64,000 bases of DNA. Origin: Magnetospirillum sulfuroxidans (GTDB lineage Bacteria; Pseudomonadota; Alphaproteobacteria; Rhodospirillales; Magnetospirillaceae). The stretch is from the NCBI RefSeq assembly GCF_018224925.1, contig NZ_JAGTUF010000005.1:124001-188000 (forward strand). The letters run 5' to 3'. The notes beneath the pieces were generated by a model, which ran no database searches, was not told the origin of the DNA, and saw only the letters and a program-made list of their open reading frames with translations. Below, piece after piece: positions 43,607 to 52,478 of the stretch (position 1 is the first letter of the stretch; each line of letters starts with the position of its first letter). The translations under genes were made by a program, and so were the position numbers.

Positions 43607-44056
43607 TCAGGCGGGAAGCCGGACGATGTCGAACCAATAGGTTTCCATCGTGTGGATATGATGGGCGAATTCGTCGGCATCCATGGGTTTGCTGATAAAG
43701 CTGTTGGCGCCAAGATTGTAACTGCGAACGATATCGCGCTCGGCTTCCGAGGTGGACAGCACGATCACCGGAATACCGCGCAGGGCCGGATCGTTCTTGA
43801 GTTCCTGCAAAATCTCGTGCCCGGAACGGCCGGGCAAATTAAGGTCGAGCAAGATCAGATGCGGTCGCGGCGATTCGGTGAAATTGGCGCCGATCCGACG
43901 TAAAAAGCCAAAAGCCTCGGCGGAATCCCGAGCATGGTGCAAGGTGACCGCATGACGGCCTTTGCGCAAGGCGATGCGCACCAATCCGGCATCGGCCAGA
44001 TCGTCCTCCACCAGCAAAATGTGATACCCGCCCTCGACGTTTCGCATGCCCACCAT
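43607..44056 (-). CDS. Rcp1-like single-domain response regulator
   Basis: The 149-residue receiver has VEDDLAD, phospho-Asp in [13 protein letters not shown], Ser-Thr in VLSTSE and Lys in ISKPMD, plus the Rcp1-like loop and C-terminal YWFDIVRLP, much like the receiver at 17202. It lies between a PAS kinase (44114) and a hybrid kinase (41718) on the same strand, so it is probably the shuttle between them. Confidence 0.93.
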   Translation of the reverse strand: MVGMRNVEGGYHILLVEDDLADAGLVRIALRKGRHAVTLHHARDSAEAFGFLRRIGANFTESPRPHLILLDLNLPGRSGHEILQELKNDPALRGIPVIVLSTSEAERDIVRSYNLGANSFISKPMDADEFAHHIHTMETYWFDIVRLPA

Positions 44057-44113
44057 CCCAATAGCCTACAGGGTCCGGCAATTCCCGCCGCCCCGCAAGC
44101 GTAATTTTACGAT

Positions 44114-46153
44114 TCACAACCCCAAGGTGGTGACCTGCCTGCGCATTTTCGGCCAAGTGAAACGGAAGGTGGCGCCACCGTCTGGCGTGTTTTCCACCCA
44201 GATTTCGCCGCCTTGACGTTCGACGATCTTGCGGCAAATGGCCAGACCAATCCCCGTTCCTTCATATTCATGGCGGCCGTGCAGGCGCTGAAAAATACCA
44301 AAGGCGCGCTCGCGGTGTTCCGGTGGAATGCCGATGCCGTTGTCGATGACGCTGAATTGCCAAAAGGCCCCCAGGTCCCGACACTTGATGGCGATGTGCG
44401 GCACCTGTTCGGCATTGCGATATTTCAGCGCATTGCCGATCAGGTTCTGGAACAAGCGGGTCAATTCACCGGAATCGCCCTCGACCACCGGCAAGCCGTC
44501 GGGAACGTCGACGATTGCCTGGGTCTCGTCAACTTCGGCTTGCAGGTCCAAAAGCGACAGATCAATCATTCGCCCGGTATCCACCGGGCCGTCGGCGACG
44601 CGGCGACCGACACGGGAATAGGTCAGCAGATCGGTAATCAGCGCATCCATGCGCTTAACCCCATCGCGGATGAAATCCATGAATTCACGGGTTTCGTCGT
44701 CCAGCTTATCCTCAATGGAATCCTCGATCAGGGTCAGATAGGACCTGACCGTACGCAAGGGCTGTCGCAGATCGTGTGATGCCACATAGGCGAATTGTTC
44801 AAGTTCTTCGTTCGAGCGTTTCAGATCGCGGACCACCCCATCCAGTTGGTCTTCCATGCGCTGGCGTTCGGTGATGTCTTGGATGGTCGCATCGACGCGG
44901 ATGGGGTGACCTTCGTCATCGCGGGCGACCTCGGCTCGGAACTGCGCCACCCGCTCGACGCCATCGCCGCGAATGATGCGAAACTCTTCGACCACGCGGC
45001 GGCCGCCGGCCTGGAGCGCGGCATCGATCGCCGTCGCCAGCCGGGTTCGATCATCGGGATGAATACGGTCGAAAAACACTTCGCGGCTGGCGCTGACATC
45101 GGCTGGATTAAGCCCCAAGATGGCATGGAACTGCTCGGACCACACTTGGCGGCTTTGGCCCGGCTCCCAGATGGCGCTGCCCACCTGGGCGACGCGCTCG
45201 GCATTGGACAGCAAGGCCTGGCTGCGCTGATCAAGGTCGCGATAAGCTTGGTCCAAGCGCTCGACCATGCCGGCAAAGGCTTTCCCCAAACGGGCGATTT
45301 CGTCATCGCCGGCGACATGGAAATCAACACTGCCGCCGGCGTCGAAGGCAAAGGCGGTGGCGGCGTCGGCCAACCCCGACAAGGTCCGGGTCAAGCGCCG
45401 GCTGGTGATGGTGGCCAAGGCCACCGCCAGCGCGGTGGCGGCGGCGCCGATAATCGACAGCCACAAAGCATATTGCCCCAACGGCAGGTCCAGATCGGCG
45501 GCGTCGGCGCCGATGCGCACGACCATCTGACCACGACCGAAACCGTTGGGAAGCATCACCTCGGCCTCGGCGACAACCGAGCTGACGGTCAGCTTTTCCC
45601 CCCAAGCGGCGGAAGCTTCGCGGCCCCCGACCCGCACCACCAATTGGCCGCCATCATTGCCGCGGCTTCCTGCCAGCCGCCGGGTCAGATGATCCAGCCG
45701 CACGCTCCACACCAACGCCTTGCTGGGGCTGGCCACCCCCGTATTGATGGCCTGCATCATCTCGATCGTGCCGCCATTTTCCGCCGACAACCGACCCGCG
45801 CCGACCCCCAAAATCATCGCCGCCTTGTTCCAGTCGCCCAGATCGGCCATGCCGAGATAGCGGACGTTGACCGGGATCGCGCCGATTCGGACATTTTCGC
45901 TGGTGCCAACGCTGCGGTCGCCGCGTTCGCTCATGCCGGTGGCGATGGTATCCAAGATCCCCGAGACATGGACGGCCCGCGCCTGGGCCAGTTCGCCCAT
46001 CTGCCGCTCGACCTGAGCCCGCATCATCCCCGAGGCCACCAACCAGGCCCCGACCCCCATGCAGACGACAAAAAACAAAGCCAATGCCGAGGTGGCCGCC
46101 GCCACTCGGGTGGAAAGTCGCTGACTGAGACCGCCGATCACGATAGACGCCAT
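44114..46153 (-). CDS. Membrane HAMP-PAS histidine kinase
   Basis: The 679-residue kinase has TM helices near 15-40 and 225-250 with an extracytoplasmic sensor between them, a HAMP domain (SRRLTRTLSGLADAATAFAF), a PAS domain (RVAQVGSAIWEPGQSRQVWS to IQDITERQ), a coiled coil, an H-box of the phytochrome type (YVASHDLRQPLRTVRSYL) and HATPase boxes (DNGIGIPPE, GTGIGLAICRK). ATG 46153 is used; an upstream TTG is possible. It heads a three-gene minus-strand signalling operon with 43607 and 41718. Confidence 0.92.
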   Translation of the reverse strand: MASIVIGGLSQRLSTRVAAATSALALFFVVCMGVGAWLVASGMMRAQVERQMGELAQARAVHVSGILDTIATGMSERGDRSVGTSENVRIGAIPVNVRYLGMADLGDWNKAAMILGVGAGRLSAENGGTIEMMQAINTGVASPSKALVWSVRLDHLTRRLAGSRGNDGGQLVVRVGGREASAAWGEKLTVSSVVAEAEVMLPNGFGRGQMVVRIGADAADLDLPLGQYALWLSIIGAAATALAVALATITSRRLTRTLSGLADAATAFAFDAGGSVDFHVAGDDEIARLGKAFAGMVERLDQAYRDLDQRSQALLSNAERVAQVGSAIWEPGQSRQVWSEQFHAILGLNPADVSASREVFFDRIHPDDRTRLATAIDAALQAGGRRVVEEFRIIRGDGVERVAQFRAEVARDDEGHPIRVDATIQDITERQRMEDQLDGVVRDLKRSNEELEQFAYVASHDLRQPLRTVRSYLTLIEDSIEDKLDDETREFMDFIRDGVKRMDALITDLLTYSRVGRRVADGPVDTGRMIDLSLLDLQAEVDETQAIVDVPDGLPVVEGDSGELTRLFQNLIGNALKYRNAEQVPHIAIKCRDLGAFWQFSVIDNGIGIPPEHRERAFGIFQRLHGRHEYEGTGIGLAICRKIVERQGGEIWVENTPDGGATFRFTWPKMRRQVTTLGL

Positions 46154-46226
46154 TCCCAATTACATAAGCTTTATCGCGACCATAGGACTAGCCATGCCTG
46201 CCAGCAAGCTTGCTATACTGGCGAAC

Positions 46227-46658
46227 ATGAACCGCGACTACCCCACCACCCCGTTGCCGGCGGTCCTTGCCGCCGTCACCCGCGACACCCGCCTTGCCTT
46301 GGTGCAGCGGAGCAAGGAAGAGCCCCCACGCCGCTGGGGCTTGCCCGGCGGCCTGATCGAACTCGGCGAAAGCCCGACACAGGCCGCTTTGCGTGAACTG
46401 CATGAGGAAACCGGCATCATCGCCACCGCCGGCGCCGTCATCGACGTTTTCGACATGATCCGCCGCGACGCCGACGGCCGGGTTCGTCAGCATTTCCTGA
46501 TTTTGGTGGTGCAATGCCAATGGCGACACGGCGAAGGCGCCGCCGCCAGCGATGCCGCCGCCTTTGGTTGGTTCGACCGCGCCGCCATCGCCCGGCTGGA
46601 ACATGTCCATGACGCCTTGCCCGGCCTTGCCGATTGCCTGCTGGGGCATGCGCCATGA
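46227..46658 (+). CDS. Nudix hydrolase
   Basis: The 143-residue protein has a full Nudix box, GGLIELGESPTQAALRELHEETGI (residues about 37-60; G-x5-E-x7-REL-x-EE-x-G), which binds Mg2+ and cleaves nucleoside diphosphate-linked substrates. PAVLAAVTRDTRLALVQRS at the start resembles ADP-ribose pyrophosphatase-like members. A -10-like TATACT sits at 46213-46218, so the ATG at 46227 may be nearly leaderless. Its stop overlaps the next gene's ATG. Confidence 0.88.
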   Translation: MNRDYPTTPLPAVLAAVTRDTRLALVQRSKEEPPRRWGLPGGLIELGESPTQAALRELHEETGIIATAGAVIDVFDMIRRDADGRVRQHFLILVVQCQWRHGEGAAASDAAAFGWFDRAAIARLEHVHDALPGLADCLLGHAP

Positions 46659-48139
46659 GCCAAGACGAGGTGCTGCGCTTTCTCGCCGATCCCGCCACCC
46701 ATGACGGCACCCCGCCCGAGCGCCTGGAAACCCACATCTCGGTGATTTTCCTGGCCGGAGAAAAAGCCTGGAAGCTGAAAAAGGCGGTCAAGCTGTCGTT
46801 TCTGGATTTCAGCACCCTGGCTTTGCGTCACGCCGCCTGCCTGTCGGAACTGGCCGTCAATCGTGACGCCGCACCAGAAATTTACCTGGGCGTGACCCCC
46901 GTCACCCGCGCCGCCGACGGCGCCCTGCGTCTGGGAGGGGACGGCGAGGTGGTGGAATGGCTGGTGGCCATGCGCCGCTTTGGCCAAACTGACCTATTGT
47001 CGGAATTGCTGCGGCGAAATCAGGTGGACCGCGCCTTGATCCAACAGGTGGCCGCCGCCACCTGGCAGGCCCACCAAGCGGCAGCGCATCGTCCCGACAA
47101 GGGCGGCGCCGCCGGCCTGAACTGGGTGATCGACACCAACGCCACCGCCCTGACCGCCCACGCCCACATCCTGCCCACGGCAAGGACCCGATCCTTGACC
47201 GAGGCGTCGCGCGCGGCCGTCGTCCGGCTGACGCCCTTGCTGGAAAGCCGCCGCGCCAATGGCAAGGTGCGGTGGTGTCACGGCGATCTGCATTGCGGCA
47301 ACATCTGCCTGTACCAGGGCCACCCGACCTTGTTCGATGCCATCGAGTTTTCCGAAGACATCGCCTGCATCGACGTCTTTTACGATCTGGCCTTCTTGTT
47401 GATGGACCTGGATCATCGCGGCGCCCGCATTCTGGCCAGCCATGCCCTCAACCATTACCTGGATTTGTCGGGCGATTACCTGGGGGTGACGCTGCTGCCG
47501 CTGCTGCTGAGCCTGCGCGCGGCCATCCGCGCCCATGTGGCCGCCGCCATGGGACAGGCCGACGACGCCACCGTCTATCTGGACGAGGCCTTGGCCTATC
47601 TGTCTCCGCCCCGGCCGCGCCTGCTGGCGGTGGGCGGATTGTCGGGCAGCGGCAAATCGCGCATGGGCCGCGAATTGGCGCCGTTCCTGGCGGTCCCCGG
47701 CGCGGCGGTGGTGCGCTCGGACGCCTTGCGCAAACAGATCGTCGGCGCCGGCTTGCTGGAGCGGCTGCCGCCCCAGGCCTATGATGCCAAGACCGGTCGG
47801 CGCACGTATGCCGCCCTCTACGACATCTGCGAAACCCTGCTGCGCGCCGGCCATTCGGTGGTTGCCGACGCGGTCTTCGCCAAACCCGAACAACGTGCCG
47901 CCATTGCCGCGGTGGCGGCGCGGGCCGGCGTCCCCTTTGACGGGTTATGGCTATGGACCGAGCCGGAACTGGCCGAACAACGCATCCAGGAACGCAAGGC
48001 CAATGTGTCCGACGCCACCGTGGACATTTTGCGCCGCCAGCTTACCATTGATTTGGGACCGATGGATTGGTCCCGCATCCATACCGGCGGCTCCAAGGAT
48101 GAAGCCGTGACGGCGGGACGGGCCGCGTTGTGCTTATAG
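46655..48139 (+). CDS. Fused aminoglycoside-phosphotransferase-like and P-loop kinase protein
   Basis: The 494-residue protein has an N-terminal APH-like domain (HISVIFLAGEKAWKLKKAVKL; catalytic loop CHGDLHCGNICL; metal-binding IEFSEDIACIDVFYDLAF) and a C-terminal P-loop domain from about 325 (VGGLSGSGKSRMGRELAPFL). This pair is a known widespread fusion of unknown substrate, not evidence of antibiotic resistance. It overlaps the Nudix gene by 4 bases and shares its transcript. Confidence 0.88.
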   Translation: MSQDEVLRFLADPATHDGTPPERLETHISVIFLAGEKAWKLKKAVKLSFLDFSTLALRHAACLSELAVNRDAAPEIYLGVTPVTRAADGALRLGGDGEVVEWLVAMRRFGQTDLLSELLRRNQVDRALIQQVAAATWQAHQAAAHRPDKGGAAGLNWVIDTNATALTAHAHILPTARTRSLTEASRAAVVRLTPLLESRRANGKVRWCHGDLHCGNICLYQGHPTLFDAIEFSEDIACIDVFYDLAFLLMDLDHRGARILASHALNHYLDLSGDYLGVTLLPLLLSLRAAIRAHVAAAMGQADDATVYLDEALAYLSPPRPRLLAVGGLSGSGKSRMGRELAPFLAVPGAAVVRSDALRKQIVGAGLLERLPPQAYDAKTGRRTYAALYDICETLLRAGHSVVADAVFAKPEQRAAIAAVAARAGVPFDGLWLWTEPELAEQRIQERKANVSDATVDILRRQLTIDLGPMDWSRIHTGGSKDEAVTAGRAALCL

Positions 48140-48185
48140 GCGCTTAGGCGCATAATCGGATCATCAGCCTAAGGGGAGATTTGCC

Positions 48186-49046
48186 ATGTCCACCATCAAA
48201 ACCATTCTGGCGCCCATCGCCGAAGCCGGCGCCGCGCCCGCACCCTTGGAGGCGGCATTTCGCTTGGCTGAATTGTTCAGCGCCCATGTCACCGTCTTGC
48301 ATGTGCTGGCCGATCCCACCACCGCCGTACCGCTGATCGGTGAAGGCATGTCGGGGGCCATGGTCGAGGAAATGCTGAACGCCGCCGAGGCCCAATCGCG
48401 CGCCAGCGCCGATGCCGCCCGCGCCGTCTACGAGGATTTGCGGGCCCGTCACGGCATCGCCGTGCAGGCGGCGCCGCCGGCCGCGACCGTCACCACCGAC
48501 TGGGTCGAAGTGGTCGGCCGCGAAGAAGAAGTCGTCGCCCATCGTGGCCGGGTCCACGATCTGGTGGTCATGGGCCATGCCGGCGCCGGCAGCGACGATG
48601 CCTCGGGCCTCAGCCTCAACGCCGCCTTGCTCGATAGCGGCCGGCCGCTGTTGCTGGCTCCGGCCTCGATGCCGGCATCCCTGGGCAAGCGGGTGGTCAT
48701 CGCCTGGAACGGCAGCGCCGAATCAGGCCGTGCCGTCGCCGCCGCCCTGCCAATTCTGGAACAGGCCGAAGCCGTCAGCGTGCTGACCGTCAATGAACAC
48801 GACACCATGGCCGGCGCCGACGACCTGATCGCCTTTTTGGGCTGGCATGGCATCAGCGCCAGCCACCAGGACATTCCCGCCGGCGGCAATGCCGGCATGG
48901 CGGTGCTGGATGCCTGCAAGAACGCCATGGCCGACCTGCTGGTGATGGGGGCCTATACCCATTCGCGTCTGCGTCAGCTGATCATGGGCGGCGTCACCCG
49001 CCACGTGTTGTCCCATGCCGACATTCCGGTCTTGCTAAGCCACTGA
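48186..49046 (+). CDS. Tandem universal stress protein (UspA family)
   Basis: The 286-residue protein contains two Usp repeats. The second ends with the ATP-type motif GAYTHSRLRQLIMGGVTRHVLSH (G-x2-G/H-x9-G pattern), while the first has a less conserved end (GHAGAGSDDASGLSLNAAL). Usp proteins respond to stress by nucleotide binding. ATG 48186 follows AAGGGGAGA. The gene converges on the methyltransferase gene with 12 bases of overlap. Confidence 0.88.
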   Translation: MSTIKTILAPIAEAGAAPAPLEAAFRLAELFSAHVTVLHVLADPTTAVPLIGEGMSGAMVEEMLNAAEAQSRASADAARAVYEDLRARHGIAVQAAPPAATVTTDWVEVVGREEEVVAHRGRVHDLVVMGHAGAGSDDASGLSLNAALLDSGRPLLLAPASMPASLGKRVVIAWNGSAESGRAVAAALPILEQAEAVSVLTVNEHDTMAGADDLIAFLGWHGISASHQDIPAGGNAGMAVLDACKNAMADLLVMGAYTHSRLRQLIMGGVTRHVLSHADIPVLLSH

Positions 49047-49793
49047 TAGCGGTTGCCCGTCGCGCAAGACGGCCTCGGCCGCCGCCGTATAGGCGTTGTC
49101 GTCGTCATGGACCAGCAAGCCGGGCAAAATCTCCATCAGAGCTTTCGAATCCTTGCGCGCCGCCACCAGCACCCGGATGGCGGCGCGGTTTCGTTTGGGC
49201 CACAGCGGCAGGATGCGGATTTCCCCCACCGGCAGCTTTTCCAGACCGGCAAGGATACGCCCCAGATGGTCCGCGCGATGGATCAGCCATAGCCGCCCCT
49301 TGGGCTTGAGGTACTTCACCGCCGCCTTCAACCAGACGGCCAGATCGGCCGTGCCTTCAAGATGGCCGATGGCCTTGCTGTCGGCTTGCGGCGGGCGGAT
49401 GGTGCCCGGCTCGTACCAGGGCGGGTTGGTGATGACGTGATCAAAACCCGCCCCGCGCAACGCCGCCGGCCGGCTGGTCAAGCAGCCTTCGATCACCCGA
49501 TAACGCTGTTCCAAGCCATTGGCGACGGCGTTTTCGCCGGCCAAGGCGGCCAGGTGCGGCTGTAATTCCAGGCCGGTAACGGTGACATCGGACAATCGCG
49601 CCAACAGGCACAGCCCGGCGGTCCCGACACCGCTGCCGAGATCAAGCACGCTGTCGCCAGCCTGGGCCGCCACCGCCGCCGCCAGGAACACCGGGTCGGA
49701 ACCGGCGCGATACCCGGTGTGAGGTTGACGCAGGGTCAACTTTCCACCCAAAAATTGGTCCGTTGTGGTGGGAATCGGCTCACCCTTCGGCAT
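49035..49793 (-). CDS. TrmN6-like SAM-dependent methyltransferase
   Basis: The 252-residue protein has SAM motif I (VLDLGSGVGTAGL) and the N6-adenine motif NPPW (DHVITNPPWYEPG). The start (TTTDQFLGGKLTLRQPHTGYRAGSDPV) matches the tRNA1(Val) adenine-37 N6-methyltransferase family. Substrate is inferred; rRNA or protein glutamine methylases share the motif. Divergent from the polyprenyl synthase gene. Confidence 0.85.
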   Translation of the reverse strand: MPKGEPIPTTTDQFLGGKLTLRQPHTGYRAGSDPVFLAAAVAAQAGDSVLDLGSGVGTAGLCLLARLSDVTVTGLELQPHLAALAGENAVANGLEQRYRVIEGCLTSRPAALRGAGFDHVITNPPWYEPGTIRPPQADSKAIGHLEGTADLAVWLKAAVKYLKPKGRLWLIHRADHLGRILAGLEKLPVGEIRILPLWPKRNRAAIRVLVAARKDSKALMEILPGLLVHDDDNAYTAAAEAVLRDGQPLSVA

Positions 49794-49904
49794 GGGACAC
49801 GACCTTTTGCTTAAGATGTTTGCTGATGTACGCTTGACCGGGTTTCCGCCGCAAGCCTATGTTCACCCTGCGGCAGGGGAACCGAAAGTTTGAGGAGTGG
49901 TCGA

Positions 49905-50924
49905 GTGGCAGTCGTGGTGAGCTTGGAAGAAGAACGGGGCAAGAAGTCCAAGAGCTTCGATACCTTGGTGTCCCTGGTCAAGGACGACCTGGAAAAGGTC
50001 AACCGTACCATCATCGACCGCATGCATAGTCCGGTCGAGCTGATCCCGCAACTGGCCGGTCACATCATCGCCGCCGGCGGCAAGCGCCTGCGTCCGGTGC
50101 TGACCCTGGCCTCGTCCAAGTTGGCCGGGCATGACGGCGACCGCCATATCAAGCTGGCCGCCTGCGTTGAATTCATCCATACCGCCACCTTGCTGCACGA
50201 CGACGTCGTGGACGAATCGGACTTGCGCCGGGGCCAGGCTTCGGCCAACGCCCTGTTCGGCAACAAGGCCAGCGTCCTGGTCGGCGACTTTTTGTTTTCC
50301 CGCTCGTTCGAATTGATGGTGGAAGACGGCTCGCTGGCGGTTCTGGCCATCTTGTCCCGCGCGTCTTCGGTCATCGCCGAGGGCGAGGTGTTGCAGCTGA
50401 TCACCGCCAACGACACCGACACCAGCGAAGATTCCTATCTGGAAGTCATCCGCTCGAAGACCGCCGCCCTGTTCGCCGCCGCCTGCCGCATCGGCGCCAT
50501 CGTCGCCGACCGCCCCAAGGTCGAGGAAGAGGCGCTGGAAGGCTATGGCCTTAACCTCGGCATCGCTTTTCAATTGATCGACGACGTGCTGGATTATTCG
50601 GCCAAGCAGGCCGTGCTGGGCAAGACCGTCGGCGACGATTTCCGCGAAGGCAAGATCACCTTGCCGATCATCTTGGCCTTCCGCCGTGGCGACGACGAAC
50701 AGCGCGAATTCTGGCGCCGCACGGTCGAGCGGCTGGAACAAGAAGATGGCGACCTGGAAAAGGCCATTGCCCTGATGGAAAAGCACGGCGCCCTGGCCGA
50801 CACCGTCGCCCGCGCCCGCCATTACGGCGAAGTCGCCCGCGATGCCCTGGGCCTGTTCCCCGACACCCCGGTCAAGCAGGCGATGATCGACGTCATCGAT
50901 TTCTGCATCGACCGGGCCTATTGA
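49905..50924 (+). CDS. ispB: Polyprenyl (octaprenyl/decaprenyl) diphosphate synthase
   Basis: The 339-residue trans-prenyltransferase makes the ubiquinone side chain from IPP and an allylic diphosphate. The Asp-rich motifs are LLHDDVVDESDLRRG and FQLIDDVLDY, with GGKRLRP near the start. The GTG at 49905 is chosen because GAGGAG lies 7 bases upstream. Chain length cannot be told; decaprenyl is common in alphaproteobacteria. Transcribed alone. Confidence 0.93.
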   Translation: MAVVVSLEEERGKKSKSFDTLVSLVKDDLEKVNRTIIDRMHSPVELIPQLAGHIIAAGGKRLRPVLTLASSKLAGHDGDRHIKLAACVEFIHTATLLHDDVVDESDLRRGQASANALFGNKASVLVGDFLFSRSFELMVEDGSLAVLAILSRASSVIAEGEVLQLITANDTDTSEDSYLEVIRSKTAALFAAACRIGAIVADRPKVEEEALEGYGLNLGIAFQLIDDVLDYSAKQAVLGKTVGDDFREGKITLPIILAFRRGDDEQREFWRRTVERLEQEDGDLEKAIALMEKHGALADTVARARHYGEVARDALGLFPDTPVKQAMIDVIDFCIDRAY

Positions 50925-50927
50925 CGG

Positions 50928-52394
50928 CTATAACCGCCGCCCCGCCGGCAATTTAAGACGCGCTCCGCCGGCCCAGACCCACCCGGTCCCCGCCGGTGGA
51001 AGCGGGTTCATTGGCTTGAACTGCATAACGGGCGACAGCAAATGCAAGGCCAGGGCGCCGGCGAACATCCCGGCGGTTTTGACCGGCGACGCCGTGCCGA
51101 TCCGCGATTTTACCGCCGGAGCCAACGGCGCCGCCACATGAGCGGTAAAGACGGTGTCGTGCCCGGTATTGATGTGCTGCACCCAACGGGCCAGCGACTC
51201 GGCCCAAGGCGCCCATTGAGCCAACGGAATCTGAGTGACGAAATCGCGGAATTCAATGATGATCAGATCATCCTTGGTCTTGTTCGGCGCCGATTTATTC
51301 ATCCCCATGGACCCCATGGATGACCCGCCGACGGCCATGCGCTGACGTCCGTAAGTCCAGGCGAAGACATCGCGCCCCTGCATCAATCCATCGACCACAT
51401 CGCCGATGGTTGGTCCTGCTCGGGTCTGTTCCCACAATCCGGTGAAGGACAATTGCAGTCCTTCCTTGATGTCGCTGGGATCACTGTGCAATGCGCGTTT
51501 TGCCCGTTTCGCCGAATTGATCACATCCTTCAGCATGCCGTTGCGAAATTTCTGCTGTCCGGTCGGGGAGGACGGCAGATTGTCCCATTCCTTGGTCTGG
51601 GTAAAAGCAGTTCCCAGATTGCTGCGGCTCATCAGCGAGGTTATCTGCTTGATGCTCTCGCTCAAGGCCTGACACAGGGAACTCAGAACCACATAGCTGA
51701 CCACCAAGGCGATCAGCGATTTGTATTCCGCCGAGCGACCGGTAATCTGCGCCCCCGCCGCCAGCGAGCATTCCTTTAGCACCGTGGCCACGGCCAGCCG
51801 GTCCCCACGATATTGGATGTCCGTCGCCGTCGGGTCTCCTTGTCGGTTTCCCAGTTCGGTCATCACATGACGCAGCTTTGACATTTTGATACCCGCCGTC
51901 ATCTGCGGATTGGCCAAGGGCGGCCCGGCCGAGGTGTCCAGCTTCTCCAGAACCCCAAGGGTGGTGGCATTCTGCATCTGCCACAACGGCACACTGGTTC
52001 CCCTGGCGCTAAGAGTGGTGATGTCGCGGATAAAAGCCAGCATGTCGCGAAAAACCGCACGCAGCCGGGAAATATCCCCCTCTTCTATCGGATCAAGGAC
52101 AAATTCGGCGTCGCCCCCATCATTGGTCAGCGCCCAGCCTTCCCCCTTGGCCAAAGCGGTCGCCTTGAACACCGGAATTTCGGAAAAAGAATTTATTCCG
52201 ACTTTGCGGCTGACATAATTGAGCGGGTCACGCACGGTCCAATTGGTTTGAAATTCAAATCCGAACTTCGGCTGCACCGTCTTGGCCAAGACGGGCGCGG
52301 CGGCCGCAACCGGTTTGGCCGGCCCGGCGGTGGCAGCGGGCCGCGTTGCCACAGGGCCGAATTTTGTCGGAGGCGGAGGGTGGCGAAGAACCAT
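50928..52394 (-). CDS. Unknown protein with N-terminal PPPPTKFGP motif, toxin-like
   Basis: The 488-residue protein starts MVLRHPPPPTKFGPVATRP (GAGGT before the ATG), followed by an Ala/Pro-rich linker. From memory, xPPPPTxFGP motifs mark the N-termini of many secreted or polymorphic-toxin-like bacterial proteins lacking signal peptides. The core has FGFEFQTNW and GWALTNDGGDAEFVLDPIEEG; the middle is helical with one hydrophobic stretch (SLIALVVSYVVLSSLCQAL). I see no known catalytic motif and no immunity gene beside it. It converges on ispB 3 bases away and follows the PhyH gene on the same strand. Function unknown. Confidence 0.7.
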   Translation of the reverse strand: MVLRHPPPPTKFGPVATRPAATAGPAKPVAAAAPVLAKTVQPKFGFEFQTNWTVRDPLNYVSRKVGINSFSEIPVFKATALAKGEGWALTNDGGDAEFVLDPIEEGDISRLRAVFRDMLAFIRDITTLSARGTSVPLWQMQNATTLGVLEKLDTSAGPPLANPQMTAGIKMSKLRHVMTELGNRQGDPTATDIQYRGDRLAVATVLKECSLAAGAQITGRSAEYKSLIALVVSYVVLSSLCQALSESIKQITSLMSRSNLGTAFTQTKEWDNLPSSPTGQQKFRNGMLKDVINSAKRAKRALHSDPSDIKEGLQLSFTGLWEQTRAGPTIGDVVDGLMQGRDVFAWTYGRQRMAVGGSSMGSMGMNKSAPNKTKDDLIIIEFRDFVTQIPLAQWAPWAESLARWVQHINTGHDTVFTAHVAAPLAPAVKSRIGTASPVKTAGMFAGALALHLLSPVMQFKPMNPLPPAGTGWVWAGGARLKLPAGRRL

Positions 52395-52478
52395 TCACAA
52401 CCTCAAGATGATCGTGAATGTAAAAAATACCATCATGGACGGCAAAATCCAAGACTCTCCTGCATCAGCGCCCCTGGC

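Noticed and set aside
42066-43640. A 524-codon frame on the plus strand
   Set aside because: It is antisense to the hybrid kinase with five recognised domains, and the product is Gln/His/Gly-rich with no motif.
44795-46396. A 533-codon frame on the plus strand
   Set aside because: It is antisense to the PAS kinase and reads out of frame into the Nudix gene; no domain is visible.
46655-48139. Aminoglycoside resistance gene
   Set aside because: The APH-like domain is fused to a P-loop kinase domain in a widespread family of unknown substrate; nothing here indicates antibiotic modification.
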